This document shows, one piece after another, positions 9,526 to 18,772 of a stretch of DNA of 64,000 nt. How positions within the stretch are numbered: position 1 is the first letter of the stretch; every line of letters starts with the position of its first letter. The notes under the pieces are model-generated. The model saw only the letters and a program-made list of their open reading frames with translations, was not told where the DNA came from and did not search any database. This DNA comes from Nitrospira sp. GTDB taxonomy: Bacteria; Nitrospirota; Nitrospiria; Nitrospirales; Nitrospiraceae. The translations under genes and the position numbers were made by a program. The DNA lies in assembly GCA_016715825.1 (NCBI GenBank), contig JADJXO010000007.1:1-64000 (forward strand). The letters are read 5' to 3'.

Positions 9526-10983
9526 ATGAATAGTCACTATGCCCGAGCACTGATCCCGCTGATCCTGGCCGGAACGTTTCTTATCGATGTGTTCATGCCA
9601 TGGGGCTATGCGGTCTGGGTCGTGGGACATATCTTTGCCGTGTTCTTGGCCCTCTGGATCGAATGGCCGATTGCTCCGTATCTCGTTGCGACCATCGCGA
9701 CCGTGCTTGTGCCAACAGGGCATACGCTGTCTCATCCCGGTATTCCTCAAGATCTGGCGATTTTTAATCGGATCGTTGGTATCGGGCTCCTGTGGGTGAC
9801 CGCGTGGCTCGTGGCGCGAGCGAGAGGAGCGAAACTCGACGATGCCACCAGGCGTTTAGGCGCGATCGTCGAGAGCAGCAGCGATGCCATTCTTAGTGTA
9901 ACTCCCGACGGATTCGTGACGACGTGGAACGTAGGGGCAGAGCGGATTTTCGGATATTCTGCGACCGAGATGATCGGGCGTTCGATCCTGACACTGATTC
10001 CGGACCATCTTCATCGTGACAAAGCCTGGCTCCTCGCGACAGTGCGGGGAGCACATGACATTCATACCTATGATGCGGTGCGATTGCACAGAGACGGACG
10101 ATCCATCGATGTCTCGGTGACATTGTCCCCTCTCAGGGACGCGGTCGGCCAGTTTGTGGGAGTTTCGAAAGTCATTCGTGATATCAGCGAGCGGAAGCGA
10201 GCCGAGACGCTCCTGCACCAGGCGCATGAGGCGCTGGAACTCAAAGTCCAGGAGCGCACCGCCGAATTGCGTAGAGCCAACAACTCCCTGCGCGAGCTTT
10301 CCGGTCGTTTGATGCAAGTGCAAGAAGAAGAGCGAAGCCGGTTAGCACGCGATCTCCATGACGAAGTCGGACAACTGCTGACCGCATTGAAAATCGACCT
10401 ACAAGATATCCAACATGGCGAGGTTGGGGAGGCTCGTTACGATTCTCTCACAGACAGCCTGGTACTGGTGGACCACCTATTGACTCAAGTGCGGACGTTG
10501 GCGCTCGACTTACGACCATCGCTTCTGGATGATTTAGGCTTGGTCCCGGCGCTGCGATGGTATGCGAACCGGCAGGCGACGCGCAATGGATGGACCCTTT
10601 CGCTTTCGGTCGAGGACATGATCGGGCGAGTTCCGGCCCCTATCGAGGTCGCCTGTTTTCGGGTCGTACAGGAAGCGTTGACCAATATCGCGAAGTACGC
10701 ACGGGCTAGGACGATCGATCTGACGTTGCGCCGGCAAGAAGAGGAAGTCACGCTTATTCTTCAAGACGACGGTGTGGGATTCGACGTCCTGTCAGCCCGA
10801 CAGCGTGCACAGGGTGGAGAAAGCATCGGGTTGCTTGGCATGGAAGAGCGGGTGCGTTTGGCTGGCGGCAACTTGGTGATCGTGTCGGTACCAGGTCAAG
10901 GGACAAGACTCCAACTGTGTTTCTCGCTCACCGAATACGATCAATCCCAGGTGAGTCGAACAGCTGAGGTGACGGCCTCATGA
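9526..10983 (+). CDS. PAS-containing sensor histidine kinase (NarL-type, HisKA_3)
   Basis: A 485-residue kinase. About four N-terminal hydrophobic helices (LIPLILAGTFLIDVFMPWGY onward) are followed by a PAS domain (AIVESSSDAILSVTPDGFV, residues roughly 107-220). A coiled-coil linker, the dimerisation/phosphoacceptor segment RLARDLHDEVGQLLTALKID with its histidine, and a HATPase with DDGVGFD complete it. The PAS type suggests a small ligand or redox signal. I take the ATG at 9526 (GGAGG immediately upstream); a TTG at 9475 is less likely. A perfect dyad TCCTGT-CTTT-ACAGGA lies just before the ribosome binding site. The response regulator overlaps the 3' end by four bases. Confidence 0.9.
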   Translation: MNSHYARALIPLILAGTFLIDVFMPWGYAVWVVGHIFAVFLALWIEWPIAPYLVATIATVLVPTGHTLSHPGIPQDLAIFNRIVGIGLLWVTAWLVARARGAKLDDATRRLGAIVESSSDAILSVTPDGFVTTWNVGAERIFGYSATEMIGRSILTLIPDHLHRDKAWLLATVRGAHDIHTYDAVRLHRDGRSIDVSVTLSPLRDAVGQFVGVSKVIRDISERKRAETLLHQAHEALELKVQERTAELRRANNSLRELSGRLMQVQEEERSRLARDLHDEVGQLLTALKIDLQDIQHGEVGEARYDSLTDSLVLVDHLLTQVRTLALDLRPSLLDDLGLVPALRWYANRQATRNGWTLSLSVEDMIGRVPAPIEVACFRVVQEALTNIAKYARARTIDLTLRRQEEEVTLILQDDGVGFDVLSARQRAQGGESIGLLGMEERVRLAGGNLVIVSVPGQGTRLQLCFSLTEYDQSQVSRTAEVTAS

Positions 10984-11633
10984 GCCACCTGCGAGTTCTG
11001 ATTGTGGAAGATCATGCTCTCGTCAGAGCCGGCATGCGGGCGCTTGTGCAAAAGATTGAGGGGGTCGAGGTTATTTCAGACGTGGGGGATGGGTGGGAAG
11101 CCGTCAAGTCCGTGCAAACCGATGTTCCTGATCTTGTGCTGATGGATATCGCGATGCCTGGACTAAATGGGCTCGACGCGACGTCCCGGATCGTGAAGGA
11201 ATCGCCGACCACCCGGGTGATTCTGGTGTCTATGCATGCCAATGAAGAATACTTCCAGCAGGCCTTACAGGCCGGCGCATCAGGCTATCTCTTGAAAGGC
11301 GCAGAACTGGCTGAACTCGAGTTGGCTATTCGGACGGTAGGGAGGGGTGAAACCTATCTGACTCCCGCAGTAGCGAAGTATGCCATCGAGGTCTACCGCG
11401 AAAAGTCTGATGGGCCATCGGGTCCGCTGGGGAGGCTCAGTATGCGCCAGCGTGAAATCCTTCAGCTCATCGCCGAAGGGCAGACGACGAAAGACATTGC
11501 CCACCGCCTGAACTTGAGCGTCAAAACGGTCGAAACACACCGAAGCCAATTGATGGAGCGGCTTGAAATTCACGATGTGCCTGGGTTGGTCCGATTCGCG
11601 ATGCGAGTTGGGCTGATACAACCAGATTCTTAA
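10980..11633 (+). CDS. NarL/FixJ-family response regulator
   Basis: A 217-residue two-domain regulator. The receiver domain has the acidic pair VEDHA near residue 10, phosphoacceptor Asp in LVLMDIAMPG, and Ser/Thr and Lys positions in ILVSM and LLKGAE. The C-terminal LuxR-type helix-turn-helix runs from LSMRQREILQLIAEGQTTKD through LNLSVKTVETHRSQLMERL. It starts inside the kinase stop codon and is clearly the partner of that kinase. A decayed copy of part of this gene lies about 1 kb downstream (12424-12532). The gene's position just upstream of the urea operon makes that operon a possible target. Confidence 0.92.
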   Translation: MSHLRVLIVEDHALVRAGMRALVQKIEGVEVISDVGDGWEAVKSVQTDVPDLVLMDIAMPGLNGLDATSRIVKESPTTRVILVSMHANEEYFQQALQAGASGYLLKGAELAELELAIRTVGRGETYLTPAVAKYAIEVYREKSDGPSGPLGRLSMRQREILQLIAEGQTTKDIAHRLNLSVKTVETHRSQLMERLEIHDVPGLVRFAMRVGLIQPDS

Positions 11634-11829
11634 CCCGCGTTGGTCTCTCTCTATTTCCGTATCGTTCGGTGAACTCCTACATTGCTCCCTGGGGACGTTC
11701 CGCGTTCTCCTAACCAGAACAATTCACGAGTTCCACCATAAAAATCCATCGAGGCTCCAACTGTTGTATGCGTCAGGGGAGAGAGGCGCGTCCGTTTGCC
11801 GATTCATCTGATTTTGGATTGTTCAGGCT

Positions 11830-11965
11830 ACTCGATGGCCTTCATCCGGAGTCTCCCATCATTTTTTCAGGCGTTCCCCGATAGATCGACGGTCGTGGCT
11901 GTGAGATCGTGCGCGACAGAACAGGAGCGGTATGATTCGCACAGCATCCAGAAGGAACAGATCCA
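11830..11965 (+). repeat. Imperfect repeat block A downstream of the response regulator
   Basis: Shares order and local identity with block B at 12570-12710. Shared elements are CTCGATGGCC versus CTCGACGGCC, TTTTCAGG followed by TTCCCCGATAG versus TTTCCCTGATAG, and TGATTCGCACAGCATCCAG versus TGATTCGCGCAGCATTCAA. It contains the dyad TCAGG-N5-CCCGA at 11867-11881. The blocks are too diverged to be a recent duplication. Confidence 0.5.
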
Positions 11966-12279
11966 CAGGAGTTCTCTCTCTCTAGCTATTGATGTGTCAG
12001 AGTCGGACCCGTGTCTCAATTTGGAAGACGTCTTTTGCGACAGACAAACATGTGCCAGTTCGATGAGCGCCGGCGAGACACGATGGTTCTAGAAGAACGG
12101 CCGCCGTTCACGCAGGCTATATCTGCTCGCTCTGCCTGTCCACGGACAAGACCGGCGAGCACGTCTTGCCTGAGCAGCCCTCGCTGGCAACGGCGAGAAT
12201 GAACCTCTCGCAAGGCGCGTAAGTCGCGGTGGATCGGGAGCATGCCTCCATAGCACTGCGAGGACACGCTGTGAGGGCC

Positions 12280-12342
12280 TTGCTCTAGGAAAGAGCCAAT
12301 GGCGACGCCGTAAGCAATTGAGCTTGCGGCGTCGTTTCCTTA
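12280..12342 (+). terminator. Orphan intrinsic terminator with preceding hairpin
   Basis: A 13-bp stem runs from 12303-12315 to 12322-12334 (CGACGCCGTAAGC pairing with GCTTGCGGCGTCG) with a six-base loop and a following TTTCCTT. Just before it, GCTCT-AGGAA-AGAGC (12282-12296) forms a second small hairpin. The response regulator ends about 650 bases upstream, too far for a simple operon terminator. It could end a small RNA transcribed from the preceding few hundred bases. Confidence 0.6.
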
Positions 12343-12423
12343 TCGTTAACCCCGGGATCTATCTCCAGAGACTGAGCACAAAGTTTTACTCTGCTTAAGT
12401 TCTAACTCGAAGTGCAACAGCAT

Positions 12424-12532
12424 GATCCCTGCAGTTGTGAAATATGCATCGAAGCCCACCACGAGAAATCTGAAGGGCCGGTTGGTCTACTGGCCAAGCT
12501 GAGTATGTGTCACCGCAAAATTTTGCAGCTTA
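12424..12532 (+). pseudogene. Remnant of a NarL-type response regulator gene
   Basis: The DNA lines up with 11361-11470 of the intact response regulator. ATCCCTGCAGTTGTGAAATA matches ACTCCCGCAGTAGCGAAGTA, and the matching continues through the segment coding LSMRQREILQL, here readable as LSMCHRKILQL. Substitutions and small indels have destroyed the frame, and neither the receiver domain nor the helix-turn-helix end remains. It is probably half of an old tandem duplication that also produced repeat blocks A and B. Confidence 0.65.
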
Positions 12533-12569
12533 GTGCTTCCTCCATTCATTCGCATTCCCACGTTCTTTC

Positions 12570-12710
12570 AGTACACTCGACGGCCCTACCTCTCTAGGGG
12601 ATCTTCTACCACGTTTTCAGGATTTCCCTGATAGGACTACGCCGTCTTTTGTGAGATACCAGGCGCCACAGTATGGGCAGAATGATTCGCGCAGCATTCA
12701 ATAAGGAAGG
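12570..12710 (+). repeat. Imperfect repeat block B, upstream of urtA, with a TCAGG-N5-CCTGA dyad
   Basis: Counterpart of block A. Its dyad at 12617-12631 is perfect (TCAGG ATTTC CCTGA) and is followed by TAGGACTACGCC. It lies about 170 bases before the urtA start, a suitable distance for an activator site of the urea operon. Which protein binds is unknown; the LuxR/NarL-type regulator encoded at 10980-11633 is a candidate by proximity only. Confidence 0.45.
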
Positions 12711-12798
12711 TCGAAGCGAGTCGTTCCCGAATAGCTTCTCGTGAACAACGCATCAACCGGAGTGAGCACCTCACCGCACAGCAAAGGAGTGATGCATC

Positions 12799-14160
12799 AT
12801 GAAGACGCAGGACACGAAGCAGACGCAGACCGAGCCGGCCACCGAGCCTCCGACCGCGGGGGCGTCGCGGCGCGAATTTTTAGGGCAGACGGGGCGAGTG
12901 GCCGCGGGCGTGGGCGTCGCCGCGCTGTTGGGGAATCTGGGGCAGTACGCGCTGTCGTATGCGGCGAGCGGGCCGCCGATTAAAATCGGGGTGCTGCATT
13001 CGTTGAGCGGCACCATGGCGATCAGTGAAGTCTCGCTCCGGGACGTCGTGCTGATGGCCGTCGAGGAGATCAACAAAGCGGGCGGGGTGCTGGGGCGGCC
13101 CGTCGAAGCGAAGATCGTCGATCCGGCGTCGAACTGGGACCTGTTTGCCGAGAAGGCCAAGCAGCTGCTCTTGGAAGACAAAGTGTCGGTGGTGTTCGGC
13201 TGCTGGACCTCGGTGAGCCGGAAGTCCGTCCTGCCGGTCTTTGAGAAAAACAACGGGTTACTCTTCTATCCCGTCCAGTACGAGGGGGAGGAGTGCTCGC
13301 GCAACGTGTTCTACACCGGGGCCGCCGTCAACCAACAGGCCGCACCGGCCGTCGAATACCTCATGAGCGCCGAAGGGGGGCGGCTACAAGAAATTTATTT
13401 GCTGGGGACCGACTACGTCTATCCGCGGACCACGAACAAGATCCTGCGGGCCATGCTGCTGGCGAAGAAGGTGCCGGCGGCGAACATTGCCGAAGAATAT
13501 ACCCCATTCCATCACCAGGATTATCAAACCATCTGCGGGAAGATTAAGAAATTTGCCGCCGGCGGTGGCGCGGCCGTCATCAGTACCATCAACGGGGACA
13601 GCAACGTGCCGTTCTATAAAGAATTCGGCAACCAGGGGCTGCGGGCCGAAGATGCGCCGATCATGGCCTTCAGCGTCGCCGAAGACGAGCTCCGGGGCAT
13701 GGACACCAGCGCCTTGGTGGGGCACTTAGCCGCCTGGAATTATTATCAGAGCGTGGACACGCCGCAGAACAAGAAATTCGTGGCGAATTTCAAAGCCTAT
13801 TGCAAGAAGAACAACCTCCCGGACGGCGACAATCGGGTCACCGACGATCCGATCGAAGCCGCGTACTTCGGCGTCTACGTGTGGAAGCAGGCCGTCGAGA
13901 AGGCCGGCTCCACCGACGTCGACAACGTGCGTGCGGCGGTCTATAACCAGAAGTTTCTGGCCCCGGGCGGGGAAATCATGATGGATTGCTGTAATCAGCA
14001 TACGCATAAGCCCGTGTTGATCGGGGAAATTCTCAAGACCGGGCAGTTCAAAGTCATTCACCGGTCCAAGGGCTTGGTGAAACCGGAACCCTGGAGCGAG
14101 TACACGAACCCCGACAAGGGGTGCGACTGGATTCAACATCAGGGGACCTATAAGAAGTAG
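12799..14160 (+). CDS. urtA: Urea ABC transporter substrate-binding protein
   Basis: A 453-residue periplasmic binding protein of the branched-chain amino acid/amide class. The mature part starts IKIGVLHSLSGTMAISEVSL and continues with VEEINKAGGVLGRPVEAKIV and FGCWTSVSRKSVLPVFEKNN, all characteristic of UrtA. The N-terminus carries a twin-arginine motif (SRREFLGQTG) before a hydrophobic stretch, so export is likely through Tat. AAGGAGTG lies upstream of the ATG. It is the first gene of urtABCDE; unlike its partners it has no frame break. Codons are strongly G/C-ending compared with the genes at 5-11 kb. Confidence 0.95.
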   Translation: MKTQDTKQTQTEPATEPPTAGASRREFLGQTGRVAAGVGVAALLGNLGQYALSYAASGPPIKIGVLHSLSGTMAISEVSLRDVVLMAVEEINKAGGVLGRPVEAKIVDPASNWDLFAEKAKQLLLEDKVSVVFGCWTSVSRKSVLPVFEKNNGLLFYPVQYEGEECSRNVFYTGAAVNQQAAPAVEYLMSAEGGRLQEIYLLGTDYVYPRTTNKILRAMLLAKKVPAANIAEEYTPFHHQDYQTICGKIKKFAAGGGAAVISTINGDSNVPFYKEFGNQGLRAEDAPIMAFSVAEDELRGMDTSALVGHLAAWNYYQSVDTPQNKKFVANFKAYCKKNNLPDGDNRVTDDPIEAAYFGVYVWKQAVEKAGSTDVDNVRAAVYNQKFLAPGGEIMMDCCNQHTHKPVLIGEILKTGQFKVIHRSKGLVKPEPWSEYTNPDKGCDWIQHQGTYKK

Positions 14161-14407
14161 GCACTGGGAGCGCACCGTGTGCCCCCGAGGTCAGCCTGAG
14201 GGCCACGGGGGTCGTCGATGGTGTGAAGAGCCGGTGGGCCTTACGTCCACCGGGCCATGCGAAGGACACCGCCCGAGGGTGGGCCGTCCGATGCGGCAGG
14301 CCTCTCCGGTGTGAAGAGCCTGCGTGGCCATGCCAGACCCAGGCAGAGGTCCCTGTGAGACATTGTGCGAGTGGGAACATGCGCATACCCGGCGGAGGGC
14401 GAGTATC
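14161..14407 (+). other. GC-rich urtA-urtB intergenic region with hairpin and direct repeat
   Basis: The 247-base gap inside the operon contains CCGGTGG/CCACCGG (14231-14237 with 14247-14253) able to form a hairpin. It also has a 13-base direct repeat GGTGTGAAGAGCC at 14220-14232 and 14308-14320. No T-run follows the hairpin. Such structures between a binding-protein gene and its permease genes often hold back read-through or stabilise the upstream message; here that is inference. Confidence 0.45.
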
Positions 14408-15981
14408 GTGATCTACCAGCTCATACGGATGGGACTCCTACTGCTGCCGCTTCACCTGGCGGGCCTGTCCGCCTGGGGGGCAGACGAGCCACACCCCGGC
14501 GGAGCCGGCCAGGACTTCTGCAGCGGCCAGCCCGGGGGCCGATCCAATCGCGCAGGCCTTGGTGGACCTGCAGAGCGAGGACGCAGCAGTCCGGACCAAG
14601 GCGGCCGAGGTGCTGATTGAGCAGGGGGATGCCAGCCTGCTCCCGCGGCTCGACGAGATTCGGGAGGTGGGGAGCCGGGCCGTGCGGATTGCGATGAAAC
14701 CGGTGGTCGACCTGCTGAAGAATCGGGCCAACCTGGCGAGCGCCTCGCCGGATACGCGGCGATCGGCGGCGGCGGACCTTGCGATGGGGGACGCGCCGAG
14801 GCCATTCCGTTTCTGAAGGCTGCGGCCGCGACGGAGGACGTCTGGTGGGTGCGGTACACCATGCAAGAGGCGCAAGCCCTGCTGGAGGTGCAGGCGGCGG
14901 ACCCGGCCGTTCAGCTGGCGGCCGTCACCCAGCTGGGAGACCTGCGGAGCCTGAATAGCGTGAGTGCGCTCCAGGCGATCGTGGAGGCGGCGCAAGCCCC
15001 GGCGGCGAGCGCCGCGCAGCAGACCCTGGCGACGGCGGCGGCCACGTCCATCGCGCAAATCGAATCCTGGTCCTCGTGGGCCACCGCGATCGAGACCCTG
15101 TTCCGGGGATCAGCCTGAGTTCCATTCTCCTCATCATGTCCTTAGGGCTCGCCATCGTCTTCGGGTTGATGGGCGTCATCAACATGGCGCACGGCGAGCT
15201 GATGATGGTGGGGGCCTATGCCACCTTCATGACCCAACAAGCCTTTCAAGCCTGGGTGGCCCCCGAGGCCTTCGACTGGTACTTCCCCGTGGCCCTGCCC
15301 GTGGCGTTTGTCTCGGCGGCGGCCTTTGGGTGGCTCCTCGAAGCCACCGTCATTCGGTTTCTCTACGGGCGGCTGCTCGAGACCCTGCTCGCCACCTGGG
15401 GCGTGAGCCTGATCTTGATGCAAGCGGCGCGCGTCTACTTCGGCGATTTGACCGCCGTGATTGCGCCCGAGGCCCTGCGCGGGGGCGCCCAAGTCATGGT
15501 CGGCGTCTACCTGCCGTACAACCGGATCTTCATCATCCTCCTCTCGATCGTGTGCGTCCTGGGGATTTATTTCTTGCTCTTCCGCTCCACCCTGGGCATT
15601 CGCGTGCGCGCCGTCACCCAAAATCGCAACATGAGCGCGTGCCTGGGGATCCCCACGCGCAAAGTCGATGCGTATACCTTCGCCTTTGCCTCGGGGCTGG
15701 CGGGCATTGCGGGCTGGGCCCTCACCATGGTGGGCAACGTCGATCCGGGCCTGGGCCAGAACTACATCGTCGATTCCTTCATGGTCGTGGTCACCGGGGG
15801 CGTGGGCAAACTGGCCGGCACCATCTGGGCCGCCCTGGGGATCGGCGGGTTGAACAAGCTCATTGAACCGTTCAGCGGGGCCGTCTACGGCAAAGTCTTT
15901 ATCCTCGTGGGCGTGATTCTCTTCCTGCAATGGCGGCCGCAGGGCTTGTTTGCGGCGAAAGGACGGAGTGCCGATGCCTGA
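14408..15981 (+). CDS. urtB: Urea ABC transporter permease UrtB, three frame breaks
   Basis: The inner-membrane permease of the urea transporter, about 524 residues when repaired. The GTG at 14408 begins a signal-like segment (LLLLPLHLAGLSAWGAD). A helical extension rich in Ala/Leu follows (VDLQSEDAAVRTKAAEVLIE to WSSWATAIETLF), as in other UrtB proteins. The LivH-like membrane domain comes last (LLIMSLGLAIVFGLMGVINM, AHGELMMVGAYATF). Frame changes are needed near 14490-14510 (one extra base), at the G-run 14786-14790 (one G missing) and at the G-run 15105-15108 (one G missing). Two of the three are undercalled G homopolymers, which points to base-calling error. The stop overlaps urtC by eight bases. 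Confidence 0.85.
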
Positions 15982-17107
15982 GCCCGGTGCCGCCCCTCAG
16001 TCGTCGCGGGAGACCCTGGCGTTTGCGGTCGCCGGGCTCTTCTTTCTCGTCGTCCTGCCGGCCCTGAACCTGTTGCCGGCCGAGGACGCGTGGTTCCATG
16101 TCTCCGACTTTCGCCTCAATCAATTCGGCAAGTTTCTCGCGTTTGCGATTTTGGCACTCGGCCTGGATCTGATCTGGGGCTACTGCGGCGTCTTGAGTCT
16201 CGGGCAGGGCGTCTTTTTTCGGCTTGGGCGCCTATTGCATGGGCATGTATCTCGCGCTGCAAATCGGGTCCGAGAGCGTCTACGGGAGCGAGCTGCCGGA
16301 CTTCATGGTCTGGACCCAAGTCCAAGAACTCCCCTGTTCTGGTATCCCTTCAAAAGTTTTTGGGGCGGCTTCGTCGGCGCGATCCTCGTGCCCGTCCTCT
16401 TCGCCACCCTCTTCGGCGTGCTGGCGTTTCGCAGCCGCATCAAGGGCGTCTATTTCGCCATCATCACCCAGGCCTTAGCCTTTGCCGCCTGGCTGGTCTT
16501 CAATCGGAACGAGACGCGCTTAGGCGGCACCAACGGCTTGACCGATTTTAAGCAGCTGCTCGACTTTCGGCTCTCCGACCCCAGCACCCAGCGGGGGCTC
16601 TACGTCCTCACCGTCCTGGCCCTGGGGGCCGCCTATCTGCTGTGCCGGTGGATCGTCGCCTCGCGGGCGGGCAACGTGCTGATCGCGATCCGCGACAGCG
16701 AATCCCGCGTCACCTTTTCCGGCTACACCCCGTGGCGGTACAAGCTCTTTGTGTTTGTCGTGGCGGCCGGGTTGGCCGGATTGGCCGGCATGCTCTACGT
16801 GCCTCAGGTCGGCATCATCACCCCGGCGCAGATCGGCGTGTTGCCGTCCTTGGAGGTGGTCATCTGGGTGGCCGTCGGGGGGCGCGGCACCTTGATCGGC
16901 GCCATCATCGGTGCCGTCGCCGTCAACTATGGCCGGAGTGTCTTGACCAATTATTTCCCCGAAGCGTGGCCATTTATTTTGGGGGGCCTCTTTGTGATTG
17001 TCGTGACGCTGTTCCCCGACGGCCTCATCGGGATGATTCGGAAACTGACCGCGCGCAAGGAGCCCCCTGCGCTGCGGGTCAAGGCGGAAGGGGGGACGGT
17101 GACGTGA
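15974..17107 (+). CDS. urtC: Urea ABC transporter permease UrtC, two compensating frame breaks
   Basis: A LivM-like second permease, 377 residues. Family segments include FAILALGLDLIWGYCGVLSL, GVYFAIITQALAFAAWLVFN and the C-terminal VVIWVAVGGRGTLIGAIIGA. Between about 16214 and 16334 the open frame reads unrelated Arg-rich sequence, while the next frame reads GAYCMGMYLALQIGSESVYG, which is what a UrtC should have there. One extra T in the T-run 16214-16219 and one missing C in 16331-16334 explain it. The frame is therefore open but about 40 residues are wrong as written. The start at 15974 has GGACGGAG upstream. Confidence 0.85.
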   Translation: MPEPGAAPQSSRETLAFAVAGLFFLVVLPALNLLPAEDAWFHVSDFRLNQFGKFLAFAILALGLDLIWGYCGVLSLGQGVFFRLGRLLHGHVSRAANRVRERLRERAAGLHGLDPSPRTPLFWYPFKSFWGGFVGAILVPVLFATLFGVLAFRSRIKGVYFAIITQALAFAAWLVFNRNETRLGGTNGLTDFKQLLDFRLSDPSTQRGLYVLTVLALGAAYLLCRWIVASRAGNVLIAIRDSESRVTFSGYTPWRYKLFVFVVAAGLAGLAGMLYVPQVGIITPAQIGVLPSLEVVIWVAVGGRGTLIGAIIGAVAVNYGRSVLTNYFPEAWPFILGGLFVIVVTLFPDGLIGMIRKLTARKEPPALRVKAEGGTVT

Positions 17108-17871
17108 CGCCCGGCGACCGGATTCTCTCCTGCGAACACGTCGTGGTCGATTACGACGGCTTCAAGGCGTTGAACAACTGCAATTTCAGTGTGCAGTACA
17201 ACGAGCTGCGCGTGGTGATCGGGCCGAACGGCGCGGGCAAGACGACCTTGCTCGATGTCATTTGCGGCAAGACCCCGCCGACCTCCGGGACCATTCGGTT
17301 CGGCGACGGGATCAGTCTGGTCGGCAAGAACGCGGAGGACATCACCAAGCTCGGCGTTGGGCGGAAATTCCAAGCGCCGTCGATCTACGGCAATCTCTCG
17401 GTGTGGCAAAACCTGGACCTCTCGGTCAAGCGCGCCAGCAAGGGCGTGGTGCCCACCTTTGGTCGGCAAGACGACGTCGGCGGAACGGGCCCGGATCAGT
17501 GAGGTGTTGGAGACCATCGGGTTGACCGAGCAGGCCCATGCGCGCGCCAGGGGCCCTCTCGCACGGCCAAAAAACAGTGGCTCGAGATCGGCATGGTGAT
17601 CGTGCAAGAGCCCGCCTTGCTCTTGGTCGACGAACCCGTGGCGGGCATGAGTGACAAGGAAACCGAGCAGACCGGGCACTTGTTGATGACGCTGTCCCAA
17701 AAGCAAGCCATCGTCGTGATCGAGCATGACATGGACTTTGTGCGGCAGATTGCCACCATCGTCACGGTGTTGGCCGAGGGCACCGTCATTTGTGAAGGCA
17801 CCGTCGAGCAGGTGCAAGCCGATGAGCATGTGCGTGAGATTTATTTAGGGCGCGCGAAAGTCGCGCAGTAA
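17104..17871 (+). CDS. urtD: Urea ABC transporter ATP-binding protein UrtD, three frame breaks
   Basis: A LivG-like ATPase, about 254 residues after repair. Walker A is GPNGAGKTTL; then come KFQAPSIYGNLSVWQNLDLS, the expected signature SHGQKQWLEIGM, Walker B ALLLVDEPVAGM and the switch His in VVIEHDMDF. It starts with a GTG overlapping the urtC stop (GTGA). Three single extra bases break the frame: near 17466 (GG before CAAG), at A17549, and in the A-run 17569-17574. The signature motif lies in the damaged part and is only legible after removing them. Confidence 0.85.
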
Positions 17872-17894
17872 AGCGCCCCGACCCGAGAGGACCG

Positions 17895-18635
17895 ATGCCC
17901 CAGACCACCGCACCCGCTCCGCCGCTGACGTTAGTCGTCGACCAGATCAACGCCTATTACGGCGAGAGCCATATTCTGCGGAACGTCTCGTTTACCATCG
18001 AGCCGGGCGAGGTGGTCTGTCTCATGGGGCGCAACGGGATGGGCAAGACCACCACGCTCAAGACCTTGACCGGGTTGCTGCCGGCGCGGTCGGGGACCAT
18101 TCGGTTCAATGGCGTGGAGATCACGGGAGTCGACGGATCGCCGGGCGCGCCAGGGGCTGGCGTATGTGCCGCAAGGGCGCGAGATTATCCCCCATTTGAC
18201 GGTCCATCAAAACCTGTTACTGGGCTACTGGAACCGGCCGGCGATCCCGGGCGATGTGTCCGAGTCGGCGGCCTTTGAGGAGGTCTATCAGCTGTTCCCC
18301 AAACTCACGCAGATTCTGCATCGCCCCGGCGGGTGCTCAGCGGCGGCGAGCAGCAGCAGTTAGCCATCGGCCGCGCGATTCTCTCGAGCCCCACGCTGCT
18401 CTTGCTCGATGAGCCCACCGAGGGGATTCAGCCCTCCATCGTCGATCAGATCGAGGATGTCATCATCGGGTTCAAACAGTCGCGCCGTTTCGCCATTCTC
18501 TTGGTCGAGCAGGGGCTCCACTTCGCCGCCCGCCTCGCGGAAAAGTATGTGGTCATGGCCAAGGGCGCCGTCATGGCCCAGGGCAAAAGCTCCGACCTCA
18601 ATGCCGACATGGTCCGCCAACACCTGACGGTGTAG
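17895..18635 (+). CDS. urtE: Urea ABC transporter ATP-binding protein UrtE, two frame breaks
   Basis: A LivF-like ATPase, about 246 residues after repair. Visible are INAYYGESHILRNVSF, Walker A GRNGMGKTTT, GLAYVPQGREIIPHLTVHQN, signature LSGGEQQQ, Walker B TLLLLDEPTEGIQPS and the switch His region in ILLVEQGLHF. The start at 17895 follows GAGAGGACCG. Frame breaks lie near 18125-18145 (one extra base) and at the G-run 18331-18333 (one missing G). It ends the urt operon; the porin gene follows 137 bases later with its own ribosome binding site. Confidence 0.85.
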
Positions 18636-18772
18636 TTGCTAGTACTCAGCGGTTTTAAGGTTTAGATCCAATCAGTACGATCTCATGCTCAGAGCAACAT
18701 TGGGCCTATCCGGGCATGACGCGTTGCACTTGTAGGTAGAGCCGCAGCTCACAATCACAAGGAGGGCACACG

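Larger units (their letters stand above)
11634..12798. other. Long region without a supported gene, carrying duplicated and regulatory-looking sequence
   Basis: No convincing coding frame fills these 1.16 kb between the response regulator and urtA. It holds a degraded copy of the regulator's 3' half, two related blocks of about 130 bases (near 11830-11965 and 12570-12710), a TCAGG/CCTGA dyad in each block, and a strong hairpin with a T-rich tail that is not attached to any gene. The second block lies directly upstream of urtA and may contain its promoter. Confidence 0.6.
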
